From NCBI GenBank assembly GCA_030432255.1, contig JAUIHS010000014.1, forward strand, positions 53,670 to 117,669: a stretch of DNA of 64,000 bases, in the 5' to 3' direction. Positions 1-9,258 of this stretch are shown here, in pieces. This DNA is from Phycisphaerae bacterium. GTDB lineage: Bacteria; Planctomycetota; Phycisphaerae; Phycisphaerales; UBA1924. The translations under genes were made by a program, and so were the position numbers. Position 1 is the stretch's first letter. Every line of letters begins with the position of its first letter. Below the pieces are notes generated by a model. The model made no database searches and was not told where the DNA came from. It saw only the letters and a list, made by a program, of their open reading frames with translations.

Positions 1-1
1 C

Positions 2-1099
2 GCGAAGCCGTTGAAGGACGAGGTGCTGGAGGCGGCAGAAGAACGACTGACGGATGGTGTTCCCGCACTCCGTGCGCAGGCGGCACGCCTGCTCGAGAAG
101 CGTCGTCGCCCGGGACTCGATGAACGAGTGGCACGCTTGCTGCTGGAGGAAGAAGAACCGGACGTCGCGGCCGCGATGATGCGCGTGACGGCACATCAGC
201 CTCATGCGCGCGCGCTGCCTGCCGTGCGCCGTTGGCTCGGCACGGATGGTGCTGTCTACGACGCTTCGGTTGATGCGCTCCTGGCGATGCACCGGGAGTC
301 CATGGTGAAGAGTCCTGAGATCCTGTCTGAGGTTCGCACGATCCTGGAGTCGCGGCTCGATGATCGGCCGACCCCGGCAGGTCTGCGGCTGCTCGGTCGC
401 CTCGGGGAGATGGATCGACTGTTGCCCTTCCTCACTTCAGAGGATGGGCCACTCGCGGTTGCTGCCGGTGAAGCGGTCATGGGCTACGAGGAAGCGCTGC
501 CTCGCCTGCTCGGGGCGTGTGAAGGTCGGCCGGCCCTTTGGGAATCGACGGTGCGCGCATCGATGTCGTTTCGACCGACGGCGGATGGCTACCTGATGTG
601 CCGCGACCTGCCAAGTCCGGCATCGGTGGATCGCGAGAGTCTTCTTGCGTCGTACGGCGCGTTGCTGTCTGCGGAGGATCTGCTGCGGGTTGCGATGGCG
701 GAGTCTGATGCTCCGTTCCGGCTGCAACTGCTGTCCCGCATTGCGGAGCCGGGCTTCGTGATGGAGGACTCAGGCTCGGATCGCACGGAACTGGTGGCCG
801 CTCTGATCGGAACCTACAAGGAACTGCAGCGCCCGGAGTCGGTCCTGTCACTGCTGGATCGCCTTCCGGAACCGGTCCAGCGGCAGATGGACACCGAACG
901 GGTGTATTGCCTGCTGTGGCTCAACCGGATGGCCGATGCCGTTGCGATCACCGAGGCCCACGGGGTGAGCGCATCGACATGGATCGAAGCGTGGGAGAAG
1001 TTCTCCGCAGCGGATCATGGCGAAGCGATCCGTGCCGAGATTCAGCTTCGCTTCGAGTCCGAACTGACGGATGAGCAGCGGGCGATTCTGGGAATCTGA
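2..1099 (+). CDS. HEAT-like repeat protein, 5' end outside the window
   Basis: The frame is open from the first bases, so the true start lies upstream; the first possible start inside the window is a TTG at 11 with no convincing ribosome site. About 365 residues are visible. They are mostly alpha-helical, with successive helix pairs rich in Leu, Ala, Arg and Glu, such as RAQAARLLEKRRRP and ALPAVRRWLG, which resemble HEAT or armadillo-type solenoid repeats. No catalytic motif, signal peptide or membrane segment is visible in this part. Solenoids of this kind normally mediate protein contacts, but the partner cannot be inferred. The next gene starts about 150 bases downstream on the same strand. 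Confidence 0.6.
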   Translation, partial: AKPLKDEVLEAAEERLTDGVPALRAQAARLLEKRRRPGLDERVARLLLEEEEPDVAAAMMRVTAHQPHARALPAVRRWLGTDGAVYDASVDALLAMHRESMVKSPEILSEVRTILESRLDDRPTPAGLRLLGRLGEMDRLLPFLTSEDGPLAVAAGEAVMGYEEALPRLLGACEGRPALWESTVRASMSFRPTADGYLMCRDLPSPASVDRESLLASYGALLSAEDLLRVAMAESDAPFRLQLLSRIAEPGFVMEDSGSDRTELVAALIGTYKELQRPESVLSLLDRLPEPVQRQMDTERVYCLLWLNRMADAVAITEAHGVSASTWIEAWEKFSAADHGEAIRAEIQLRFESELTDEQRAILGI

Positions 1100-1247
1100 C
1101 GACCCGGCCTCTTGCGCCCGCCGCCTTCAGGGCCTTGCCATCAGGAATTGATCGCCATGGATCCGGCAGGGTGTTAGCATGGCTGCCGTGCGCTTGAACG
1201 TGAGATGCGTTCGTGCATGAGGACGAGAGACAACGGAGAGGTTGAAC

Positions 1248-2738
1248 ATGCGGAAGATGCTGAGCGCAGCGATGGGTGTGTTGATGAGCACATGTATGGC
1301 GATGGCAACATGCCCGCCTTCAACGTGGACCGTGCAGCCGCAGGCGGGCTCCGGACAGCGACTCGGCGGCGTTGCGTACGGTGGCGGCACCTGGGTAGCA
1401 GTGGGCGCTTCCGGCGAAGTGCTGACTTCCGTAGACGGAACGACATGGACAGACCTCACGCCGTCACCGACATCCTATGACTTCCTCGATGTGGCGTATG
1501 ACAACGGGCCGGGCACATTCATGGCGGTGGGCTCGGACGGTGTCGTGTTTGCGCTGTCGGGACCCGCAGGTGGAACGGGATTCCTCTTCGGGACGAGCAT
1601 GGTGCTGGGGGGTGTCGCGTACGGCAACGGTGCGTGGGTGGCGGTGGGTGGTGAATTCTCGCTTGCGACAGGATGGGACGAACTCATCATCCGATCCACC
1701 AACGATGGTGCGTCGTGGTCGGAGGTGTATCGGGCACCGGCGAGCAGTGCGACGAGTGTGTTGACGGATGTTGCTTTCACCAACGGCGCTTTCGTTGCCG
1801 TGGCCGGTGATGGTGATGTGCATCGATCGACGACGGGGGGCAGTTGGAGCGTGGTTGCTTCGCTGGGTACATCCCTGAAGTGCGTTTCCGCAGGCCCCAG
1901 CCACTACTTCGCGGGCGGAACCAACGGTCGGATCTACCGCTCGAGCACGGGAACAGGCTGGTCCACTTCCACCGTCGGGAGTGGGTCGTGGTTTGATATC
2001 GTCGCGGGCAAGGGGTGGCTCGCCGCGGTCGGCCAAGGCGGGTCGATTGCGGTCTCGGGCAACAACGGCTCGAGTTGGTCGACACAGTCATCGGGAACGA
2101 CGGATGCGCTGGAATCGGTCGGCGCCGGCGACAACGGTTTCATATCGGTGGGGACGTCGAATCCCGGGAATCAACGCATCGTCAGTTCACTCTGCACGTC
2201 TCTGCCCAACCTGGCGCCGTACGGCGGGTTGGCGGGATGGACGGCACCGGTCGAGGTGATGTCCTCGACGCGTGGTGCGCCCTTCTACAGCGATGAGGTG
2301 CTCGAACTGCGTGCGGCGTGGGCGAACTTCGGCGCGGCGGATGCCGGTGCGTTCGCCGTTCTGATCGAAGTGGAAACGGCGGGGGATCTCCCGGTCAGTT
2401 CGCCCGGGCTGGCTTCACTGAGCGCTCAGTTCATTGACGGTGTGACCTTCGGTCCGCTGGAGCCCGGTCTCTATGACATCACCGTGACGATCGACTCCGA
2501 CGCCGAGGTTGCGGAGGAGGATGAGGGCGACAATGTGTATGCCCTGGAAGTCGAGATCCTGTGTGGATCGTCGTGCCCGGAGGACGCGGACTGCAGCGGA
2601 AGCGTCGACTTCGGTGACCTCAACGCTGTACTGCTCGCCTGGGGTACGTCGGATCCCGACGCCGACCTCAACGACGACGGTATGGTGGACTTCGACGATC
2701 TGAACATGGTGCTGCTGGCATGGGGCCAGGGTTGCTGA
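1248..2738 (+). CDS. Secreted BNR-like propeller, CARDB-like and dockerin protein
   Basis: The ATG at 1248 is chosen because GGAGAG sits seven bases upstream and the protein then starts with a short basic and hydrophobic signal peptide (MRKMLSAAMGVLMSTC). Residues about 25-300 carry repeated units of the type GVAYGxGxWVAVG and SxDGxxW, as in BNR or HCF136-like beta-propellers. Residues about 315-440 look like a CARDB domain (LPNLAPYGG start, EEDEGDNVYALEVEI end). The C-terminus has two calcium-loop repeats (DADCSGSVDFGDLN and DADLNDDGMVDFDDLN) each followed by VLLAWG, a dockerin-like module typical of Phycisphaerae exported proteins. It is probably exported and surface-attached. The ligand is unknown. 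Confidence 0.85.
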   Translation: MRKMLSAAMGVLMSTCMAMATCPPSTWTVQPQAGSGQRLGGVAYGGGTWVAVGASGEVLTSVDGTTWTDLTPSPTSYDFLDVAYDNGPGTFMAVGSDGVVFALSGPAGGTGFLFGTSMVLGGVAYGNGAWVAVGGEFSLATGWDELIIRSTNDGASWSEVYRAPASSATSVLTDVAFTNGAFVAVAGDGDVHRSTTGGSWSVVASLGTSLKCVSAGPSHYFAGGTNGRIYRSSTGTGWSTSTVGSGSWFDIVAGKGWLAAVGQGGSIAVSGNNGSSWSTQSSGTTDALESVGAGDNGFISVGTSNPGNQRIVSSLCTSLPNLAPYGGLAGWTAPVEVMSSTRGAPFYSDEVLELRAAWANFGAADAGAFAVLIEVETAGDLPVSSPGLASLSAQFIDGVTFGPLEPGLYDITVTIDSDAEVAEEDEGDNVYALEVEILCGSSCPEDADCSGSVDFGDLNAVLLAWGTSDPDADLNDDGMVDFDDLNMVLLAWGQGC

Positions 2739-2771
2739 CCGGATCGGACCGGTGAGCGGGCATCAGGAAAT

Positions 2772-3935
2772 TCACAACAGATTGCGCCGCGCGATGCGGG
2801 CCCATTGGCTGTCGGGATCGAGCGTGATGTAGGCGCGCCAGTGGCGCGCCGCCTCTGCTCGAGTCCCGATCTGGGTCAGGCAGCTCGCCAGATTGAAGTG
2901 CGCATCCGCGAAGTCGGGACGCAGCGCAACCGCGCGGCGGAGGGCATCGACTGCAATGTCCGGACGGTCCTGCTCCTGCAGTGAGTCCGCAAGGTTGTAC
3001 CAGGCAAGTTCATTCTCCGGATCGTGGGCCAGCGTGAGACGGAACATCTCCTCCGCGGCTTCATGCCGACCCGATGCACCGAGGACATTGCCGAGGTTGA
3101 AATAGGCGTCAGCCCAGTCGGGTTGCAGGGCAATGACACGCCGGTAGTTGGCCGCGGCAGCATCAAGCGCATCATCATCCTCAAGGTCCAGGGCGGCTTC
3201 GAAGAGCTCCTCAGCGGACTCCGGATGGTGCAGCGCGTGTACGGCGCGGGCATCGGCGGTGGGGGGGACGGGATTGGCCCCGGCCTCATCCTCATCGAAG
3301 TCAAAGTACTGCTGTCCATCGGGCGCGATGAGATTGTCACCAACATGCGCCAGGACTTCATCCGGAGAGGCAAGCACGATATGGAGTTGCGCGAGAGGGC
3401 GCTCGACCTCTGGAAGGACCGAGGTGAGTCCCCGAAGTGATTGCGAGATCGTCTCGAGGCGTGCGCCGTTGCGGACGAGGGCGGCGATGTTCTGCAGGGA
3501 GACGATGTCCTGGAAGTCGTAGCGACCATCGGCGGATCGGATGAGACCCGCCTGTTCCCAGCGCGCGAGCATGTCCGCATCGACGCCGACGAGTTCCGCG
3601 ACCTGCTCGGCGGGAAACGACTTGGCCTCCAGCGGCTCGGCGGGATCAGTCAGTCCGATGAGTTCGAGGAACCGGGACTCAGAGAGGATATGGATGTCCG
3701 CCCCGGACTCGCGCAGTTCCTCGGCGCGCTCAAGCGCACCGGTGACACGACCGTCAGCCCGGATAGGCAGGCGACGCGATCCGACAATGAGCATCGCGGT
3801 TCGGCGACTGACGTTCGAAGTTGGCGTGGCCCCCAGACGGCGCACGGCTGCGTACGCTTCCCGCCGCGTCATCGAAGCGAGACGTCCGGCGAAGGCGATG
3901 CGCATGCCGCTGATGTCCGGGGTCGGTGCAGTCAT
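2772..3935 (-). CDS. BRCT-MerR-TPR fusion protein next to ligD
   Basis: This 387-residue protein has three recognisable parts. Residues 9-94 form a BRCT domain, with MRIAFAGRLASMTRREA, a conserved G at the RRLGA turn, and SRRTAMLIVG, close to the BRCT of NAD-dependent ligases. Residues 105-172 form a MerR-type winged helix (FPAEQVAELVGVD, RWEQAGLIRSADGRYDFQDI). Residues about 240-385 hold three to four TPR units (DAYFNLGNVLGASGRHEAAEEMF, AWYNLADSLQEQ, DAHFNLASCLTQIG). The start lies 26 bases after the ligD stop, so the two are probably co-transcribed. BRCT domains bind phosphopeptides or DNA ends, and MerR domains bind promoter DNA. A role in DNA repair or its control is inferred only from context. 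Confidence 0.8.
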   Translation of the reverse strand: MTAPTPDISGMRIAFAGRLASMTRREAYAAVRRLGATPTSNVSRRTAMLIVGSRRLPIRADGRVTGALERAEELRESGADIHILSESRFLELIGLTDPAEPLEAKSFPAEQVAELVGVDADMLARWEQAGLIRSADGRYDFQDIVSLQNIAALVRNGARLETISQSLRGLTSVLPEVERPLAQLHIVLASPDEVLAHVGDNLIAPDGQQYFDFDEDEAGANPVPPTADARAVHALHHPESAEELFEAALDLEDDDALDAAAANYRRVIALQPDWADAYFNLGNVLGASGRHEAAEEMFRLTLAHDPENELAWYNLADSLQEQDRPDIAVDALRRAVALRPDFADAHFNLASCLTQIGTRAEAARHWRAYITLDPDSQWARIARRNLL

Positions 3936-3961
3936 GGACGGCCCAGTATAGGGAAGCGGAA

Positions 3962-6583
3962 TCAGGGATCATCGCGCACCGAACGGAGCATCGCCGCGGA
4001 AACATGCTGCTTCACATCGAAGAAGCCCTCCCAGGGATCACATGTCCATGCGGTGACGCGATCGGGGACGGTACGGGCATTGAGGGTGAGTGGATTGATG
4101 TTCGCCGCGACATCCTCCCACCCCAGGGGCATGGAGACCGTGGCCTCATCCCGCGCCCGCGTGGACCAGGCACCGACTGCGGTGGCACCCAACTGGTTAC
4201 GGAGGAAGTCAATGTAGATGCGCCCCTCCCGGGCTGACTTGGTCTGCGTCGCGGTGAAGTTGCGAGGCGCCATCCGAGAGAGTCGTCGAGCAATGGCATG
4301 GGTAAACGTCTTGGCGTCTTCCCAGGAGATGCGCCGCGCAACCGGGATGACGAGGTGCATGCCGGCGCCGCCTGATGTCTTGCAGAATGACTGGAGGTCG
4401 AAGGATGTGAGCACGTCGCGGATGACCAGCGCACTGGCGCAGATGTCCTGCCACCGGATCCCCGGTCCCGGGTCAAGATCAATGATGAGGCGGTCGGGTC
4501 GATCGATCCGATCGGTGCGGCAGCCCCACGGGTGGATCTCGAGTACTCCGAACTGAATCAGGCTGATCAGCCCCTCCAGGTCACGAATGGTGACGACCGG
4601 TCGCTCCTCGCCCGGAACATCCACGCCGTCGATCGCTTCTGGAAATCCGGGGGCAACGTGACGCTGATAGAACCGCTGGCCATTGACGCCGTCCGGACAG
4701 CGCACGAGTGAAAGGGGGCGCTCGACGATGTGCGGCAGAATGTGGTCGGCGATTGCCGCGTAATACTCCGCGACCCCGAGCTTGGTGAGGCCGGCAATGG
4801 GATACACGGCCCGCTCCGGGTTGGAGATGCGCACACCGGCGACACTGGCATCGGCCGGTGTCTTTCCGAGGCGCACGAGTCGGGGCGCGGGGCGCACCGG
4901 CCGCGAGACTGTATCGCGCGCGAGCGTGACCTCGGTGGGTGCCTTGTCCTCCCGCAGCGCAATGAAGACCGGGTGACGGAGGAAGCCGTCGGGTGAGATG
5001 GCCGTGTACTCGACTTCTGCAACAAGCTCGGGTCGGGTCCATGTTGCGGAACGCAGTTCGGGTTCCGCTGGAAGCTGAGTGAAGGGGGTGTCGCTGATGC
5101 GGCGCTTGAGCAGGGTCGCGTGCAGCGCGTCAAGCGTTCGGTCGTCGAAGCCGCTGCCGACACGACCCTGGTAGATCAGTGCTCCGGTCTCGGGGTCGTA
5201 TCGTCCTACCGCGATCGATCCGAATCCGGATCGCGATCCCTTCGGGGCCGTGAATCCGCCGATGACGAACTCATCCCGCAGCCGGTTCTTCACCTTCAGC
5301 CACGAGTGCGCGCGCCGCTGTTCGTATGCGGCGTTGATGCGCTTGGAGACGATGCCTTCGAGCCCTGCCTTGCGCGCTTCTGCGAGCACCTGCTCGCCCT
5401 TTCCGATGATGTGATCGCAGTACCGGACCGCCGGTGCGAGGTCCGGAGATGTCTCCAGGATCGTAGCGAGGCACCGCTTGCGATCCAGCAGGGGTGTCTT
5501 CGCGAGGCTGAACCCACCCGCATGCGGCAGGTCGAAGACCTCGTAGACGAAGCCGGTCCGGTCGCCGCGGCCGAGTGCGGCCTGCAGCGCCCCGAAGTCT
5601 GAGATGCCCTTGCGATCGAGCACGACGACTTCTCCGTCGAGGATGGCATCATCGATCGCGACATGACCGAGTGCGCGGGCGACATTCTGGAATCGCGAGG
5701 TCCAGTCGTGTCCGTTGCGTGTGCAGAGGCGCACCGAACCGCCGTGCACGTGAGCGATGAGCCGATAGCCATCGAGCTTGATCTCATGCAGCCATTCGTC
5801 GCCGGGAGGTACAACGTCGGAACTGGTCGCGAGTTGAGGCTTGAAGTCATGCGGATGCGGCCGGGCCCGCGCTCCGGGCAGCGCGGCGATATCAAGATGT
5901 GAGTCGGAAGGGTGCGTCTCCGTGACGGGCGCGATCTGGCGCCCGATGGCATGCCCATCCTTCCAGACGTTGTCCCGATCGGCGGCGATCTCTTCGAGGG
6001 TGCGCCCGGTGGCAATGCTGTCCGGCGCATCACTCAGGACGGTGTAGTCGGCGACGGAGCGGGCCGCGGCATCCTTCTTCTTGATAAGCAGCCAGTTGCG
6101 GTCCCTTTCCCCGGGGCGTGGTTTCATGCGGACGAGTGCCCATTCGCCGGCGAGTTTGGCACCGTGAAGTCGGAACTTGAGATCACCCTTTTCGATCCCC
6201 CGATACGGATCGCCGATGGGCTGCCAGTGTCCTCGATCCCAGAGCATGACGGTACCACCGCCGTACTCACCTTTCGGGATAACGCCTTCGAAGTCGCCGT
6301 ACTCGATGGGATGATCTTCTGTCTGTACCGCGAGCGCCTTGACGGTTGGATCGAGGCTGGGTCCCTTGGGCACGGCCCATGACTTGAGAACACCGTCGAG
6401 TTCGAGTCGGAAGTCGTAGTGCAGATGTGAAGCGGCATGCTTCTGCACCACGAAGAGATGTCCTGAACGTAACGGTGTTGCATCGCCGGAGGGTTCGGCG
6501 GTCTTGTCGAAGTCGCGTTTGGCGCGGTAGTCGGCAAGTGCGTCGTTCTTGCGCTGCTCAGATTGGCGAGGTTTGCGGGCCAT
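3962..6583 (-). CDS. ligD: Multifunctional non-homologous end-joining DNA ligase LigD
   Basis: LigD seals double-strand breaks together with Ku. All three classical modules are visible in 873 residues, in the order phosphoesterase, ligase, polymerase. The 3'-phosphoesterase spans about residues 40-190 (H53 and H55 in SHLHYDFRLELDG, then GDFEGVIPKGEYGGG). The ATP-dependent ligase follows, with nucleotidyl-lysine K269 in EIKLDGYR and the DGEVVVLD motif. The archaeo-eukaryotic primase-type polymerase spans about residue 575 to the end, with metal ligands in IIDLDPGPG and the motifs KTSGGAGMH and IYIDFLRN. The usual SGGKG is SGGAG here. The start has AGGTGAGAC upstream. ku is divergent, and the BRCT-MerR-TPR gene follows in the same direction. 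Confidence 0.97.
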   Translation of the reverse strand: MARKPRQSEQRKNDALADYRAKRDFDKTAEPSGDATPLRSGHLFVVQKHAASHLHYDFRLELDGVLKSWAVPKGPSLDPTVKALAVQTEDHPIEYGDFEGVIPKGEYGGGTVMLWDRGHWQPIGDPYRGIEKGDLKFRLHGAKLAGEWALVRMKPRPGERDRNWLLIKKKDAAARSVADYTVLSDAPDSIATGRTLEEIAADRDNVWKDGHAIGRQIAPVTETHPSDSHLDIAALPGARARPHPHDFKPQLATSSDVVPPGDEWLHEIKLDGYRLIAHVHGGSVRLCTRNGHDWTSRFQNVARALGHVAIDDAILDGEVVVLDRKGISDFGALQAALGRGDRTGFVYEVFDLPHAGGFSLAKTPLLDRKRCLATILETSPDLAPAVRYCDHIIGKGEQVLAEARKAGLEGIVSKRINAAYEQRRAHSWLKVKNRLRDEFVIGGFTAPKGSRSGFGSIAVGRYDPETGALIYQGRVGSGFDDRTLDALHATLLKRRISDTPFTQLPAEPELRSATWTRPELVAEVEYTAISPDGFLRHPVFIALREDKAPTEVTLARDTVSRPVRPAPRLVRLGKTPADASVAGVRISNPERAVYPIAGLTKLGVAEYYAAIADHILPHIVERPLSLVRCPDGVNGQRFYQRHVAPGFPEAIDGVDVPGEERPVVTIRDLEGLISLIQFGVLEIHPWGCRTDRIDRPDRLIIDLDPGPGIRWQDICASALVIRDVLTSFDLQSFCKTSGGAGMHLVIPVARRISWEDAKTFTHAIARRLSRMAPRNFTATQTKSAREGRIYIDFLRNQLGATAVGAWSTRARDEATVSMPLGWEDVAANINPLTLNARTVPDRVTAWTCDPWEGFFDVKQHVSAAMLRSVRDDP

Positions 6584-6725
6584 GTCTCACCTGTATGGTA
6601 GATGATGGGCGGGCGAGCATGGTCCGTTGCGGTTATTCGTGATTCCTCAACGGCTTCGGGGACGTGGCTCGATATAGTCAGTTCGGACGTTCGATCCTCT
6701 CTACGGTTCTGCAAGGAGACACGGG
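6584..6725. promoter_or_regulatory. Divergent intergenic region between ligD and ku
   Basis: These 142 bases separate the two divergent end-joining genes and must hold both promoters. A clear ribosome site for ku (AAGGAGAC) lies just before its ATG, and AGGTGAGAC serves ligD on the other strand. I see no convincing consensus promoter boxes or operator palindrome, so shared control is inferred from geometry alone. Confidence 0.4.
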
Positions 6726-7628
6726 ATGGCCCCACGCGCCATGTGGAAAGGTCAGATGCGGCTCAGCCTGGTGACCTTCGGAGTGCGCATGTACTCCGCG
6801 ACGGAGAGCAGCCGGCGTGTCTCGATGAACCAGTTGCATGCCGAGTGTCATCAGCGTCTCAAGCAGCAGATGACGTGCCCGGTTCATGGTCCGGTGACGC
6901 GCGACGAGATCGTCAAGGGCTACGAGTACGAGAAGGATACGTATGTCATCGTCGACCCTTCCGATCTCGAGGAGATTCGGCTCGAGAGCAACAAGACGAT
7001 CGAACTGGTCGAGTTCGTGGATGCGGGCGCGATCGATTCCATGCTCGTTGACTCGCCGTACTACATCGGCCCGGACGGGCCGGTCGCGGAGGAGCCGTTC
7101 GGAGTGATCCGCGAGGCGTTGAAGAAGATGAAGAAGGTCGGGATCGGCAAGATCGTGATGCAGAATCGCGAGCGGATCGTCTCCGTCTCGCCGCACGGGC
7201 TCGGCTTCAAGCTGGAGACCCTGCGCTACGCCAATGAGATCCGCAGTGCCGATCAGTTTTTTGCCGAGTTGAAGAAACTCGAAGCAGATGCCGAGATGCT
7301 CAAGCTGGCTGAGACGATCATCGAGTCCAAGACGAGCAAGGCATTCGATGCGTCGAAGTACGAAGACAAGTACCGCGATGCTTTCTTCGAGATGGTCAAG
7401 GCCAAGGTGGCGGGCGAAGAACCGGTGATTGTCGATGACGAAGTTGAGTCGACGTCATTCAACTTCATGGACGCCCTGAAGGCGAGCGTGGAGCAGGCCG
7501 GCAGCGACATGCCCGCGGAGACGACGGCGAAGTCGAAGAAGAAGACAAAGAAGTCGAAGGCAGCCAAGAAGCCCGCGGCGAAGAGTGTGGGCGGGAAGAA
7601 GAAGTCGAAGAAGCAGGAATCTGCGTAG
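6726..7628 (+). CDS. ku: Ku DNA end-binding protein
   Basis: Bacterial Ku forms a homodimeric ring on double-strand DNA ends and recruits LigD. The 300-residue protein starts with the family signature MWKGQMRLSLVTFGVRMYSA and carries NQLHAECHQRLKQQMTCPVHG and the EIVKGYEYEKDTYVIVDPSDLEEI block of the Ku core. The middle has VIREALKKMKKVGIGKIVMQNRE. After about residue 260 there is a lysine- and alanine-rich tail (KSKKKTKKSKAAKKPAAKS), like the basic extensions that bind DNA in some actinobacterial Ku proteins. AAGGAG lies upstream of the ATG. It is divergent from ligD and convergent with the next gene. Confidence 0.97.
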   Translation: MAPRAMWKGQMRLSLVTFGVRMYSATESSRRVSMNQLHAECHQRLKQQMTCPVHGPVTRDEIVKGYEYEKDTYVIVDPSDLEEIRLESNKTIELVEFVDAGAIDSMLVDSPYYIGPDGPVAEEPFGVIREALKKMKKVGIGKIVMQNRERIVSVSPHGLGFKLETLRYANEIRSADQFFAELKKLEADAEMLKLAETIIESKTSKAFDASKYEDKYRDAFFEMVKAKVAGEEPVIVDDEVESTSFNFMDALKASVEQAGSDMPAETTAKSKKKTKKSKAAKKPAAKSVGGKKKSKKQESA

Positions 7629-7641
7629 GCGATTTCGAGAC

Positions 7642-9258
7642 TCAGCGGCGCCGCCGATTCACTCCGAGGAGGGTCGCTGCGAAAACGACCATCCCACCGG
7701 GCGTCGGCACGGTCGCGACGAACACTCCAGAACTTCCGTCGGAGAAGAGGAGACCGTATGCAACCTGGCCACGGTTGTTGAGGCCGGTCGAGACATCGAA
7801 GTCCTTGGTATTCGGCCCGTCACCGAAGTCGATCCGCGCGATCTCACGCAAGTCGCTCCCATCGCGAGCCTCGCTCACATCGATCAGGTCACCGATCACG
7901 GCGATGGCCATCAGCGCCTGCGTGGCATCCGACCATGCATACAGCCCTTCGCTGTGCATCGAGCCTTCGTCGCCCGGGACGAGGATGCCGGCATCGAAGA
8001 CCACGTCGCCGCGATCATTCATCGCCGGCTTGCCGAATGCGTTCAGCACACCGCCGTCACTGTCCGGTGCCACGTCCCCCTGTCGTGCGATCAGGTCGAG
8101 GCTGAGGCCATTCGTCTTCCACAGTCCGCTGTAGTTCTCGAACGTGACTCCGTTCTTCTCGTCGAGCTGCAGGTCGGCGAGGAAGCACACATCGGATGCT
8201 GCATTCAACGTCACGCTGGTCGAGACAAAACCGCTGAACACGGCATTGCCGGTGCCGGGGGCTACCGAACCCTCGCGCGCCACGAGGTTCATGACGCCAT
8301 CCGTGCGTGTCCAGATGCCGTGGTCATTGCTCAGGTCTGCGCCCCGCGGCCCACCTCCGACTTGGAGGTCTGCCATGAATGCGAGGTCGCCCTGATCGTT
8401 GATGCGGGCGTTGTAGATGTTCTCGTACAAGGCCCCGGAGGTGCCGGCGGCAATGGACCCCTTCCGCACGGCGAGGTTCATTGCCCCGGGAGTTCCAACG
8501 AACAGGGCACCGTCATTCTGCGAATTCACATCGCCGCGAAGCGACGCGAAGTACGCAACGTTGCCTGATTCGGACATCGCGACATTCCAGAAGCTGTGGT
8601 ATGCCGTCCCCGGGATGTCCGGAGCGGCATCGTTCTCGCGGGCGAGCGTGCTGACTGCGCCGCCGGTGCTTGCGAAGATGGCGAAGTCGGCGTTGGAGGG
8701 TGCGCCGCCCACGGTGCCCTGCATGAGGATGTCGCCCGACTTGCGGACGACGGGTTCATTCAGGTATCCGTAGGTCAGGCCCGGGAGGTCCGGGATGTCG
8801 TCTCCCTCGCGCGCGAGCAACTCGAGACTGCCCCCGTTTGAGCGCCAGACGCCCAGGTCATTGCCATTGTCGACTGGTCCCGACTCACCTGCCTCTCGGA
8901 CGTAGGCGTAGAAGGTCATGCCACCGTCGGCATTGAGGTGCGGATGCCCGAAGTGACGGAAGACAGCTCCACCGGCGCCGGGGGCAGCCGTATCTTCCAT
9001 GGCGGACAGCGCGACGCCCGAGGAACTGGAAGTCCACAGGCCCATGTCATTCTGGCTCGATACATCTCGTACGGGTGTGTGCCGCAGGAAGCCCGGAAAG
9101 GCGACTTCACCGGCATCATTGATCACCGGGTACCCGAGTGACTCGAAGGGTTCGGTGGCGCCGGGTGCGGCCTGTCCGCTCATGACGAGCATCTGCGACG
9201 CTGCCGCCGCGATGCCCGGTGCCAGGCAGACGCCGATCATCAGCTCTGTCAACTTCAT
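7642..9258 (-). CDS. Exported NxxGxxxAF tandem-repeat protein with PEP-CTERM-like tail
   Basis: The 538 residues begin with a signal peptide (MKLTELMIGVCLAPGIAAAAS). Roughly 60-residue units repeat through the protein, each with a core like INDAGEVAFPGF, LNADGGMTFYAYV, INDQGDLAFMADL or MNDRGDVVFDAGI, and a linker such as LAREGDDIPDLPG or VAREGSVAPGTG. This matches the NxxGxxxAF repeat type seen in planctomycete and cyanobacterial exported proteins. The end has VPTPGG, a hydrophobic stretch and RRRR, a PEP-CTERM-like sorting signal. The start codon overlaps the stop of the upstream gene as ATGA, with AGAGGAGAAG as ribosome site, so translation is probably coupled. Molecular role unknown. Confidence 0.85.
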   Translation of the reverse strand: MKLTELMIGVCLAPGIAAAASQMLVMSGQAAPGATEPFESLGYPVINDAGEVAFPGFLRHTPVRDVSSQNDMGLWTSSSSGVALSAMEDTAAPGAGGAVFRHFGHPHLNADGGMTFYAYVREAGESGPVDNGNDLGVWRSNGGSLELLAREGDDIPDLPGLTYGYLNEPVVRKSGDILMQGTVGGAPSNADFAIFASTGGAVSTLARENDAAPDIPGTAYHSFWNVAMSESGNVAYFASLRGDVNSQNDGALFVGTPGAMNLAVRKGSIAAGTSGALYENIYNARINDQGDLAFMADLQVGGGPRGADLSNDHGIWTRTDGVMNLVAREGSVAPGTGNAVFSGFVSTSVTLNAASDVCFLADLQLDEKNGVTFENYSGLWKTNGLSLDLIARQGDVAPDSDGGVLNAFGKPAMNDRGDVVFDAGILVPGDEGSMHSEGLYAWSDATQALMAIAVIGDLIDVSEARDGSDLREIARIDFGDGPNTKDFDVSTGLNNRGQVAYGLLFSDGSSGVFVATVPTPGGMVVFAATLLGVNRRRR

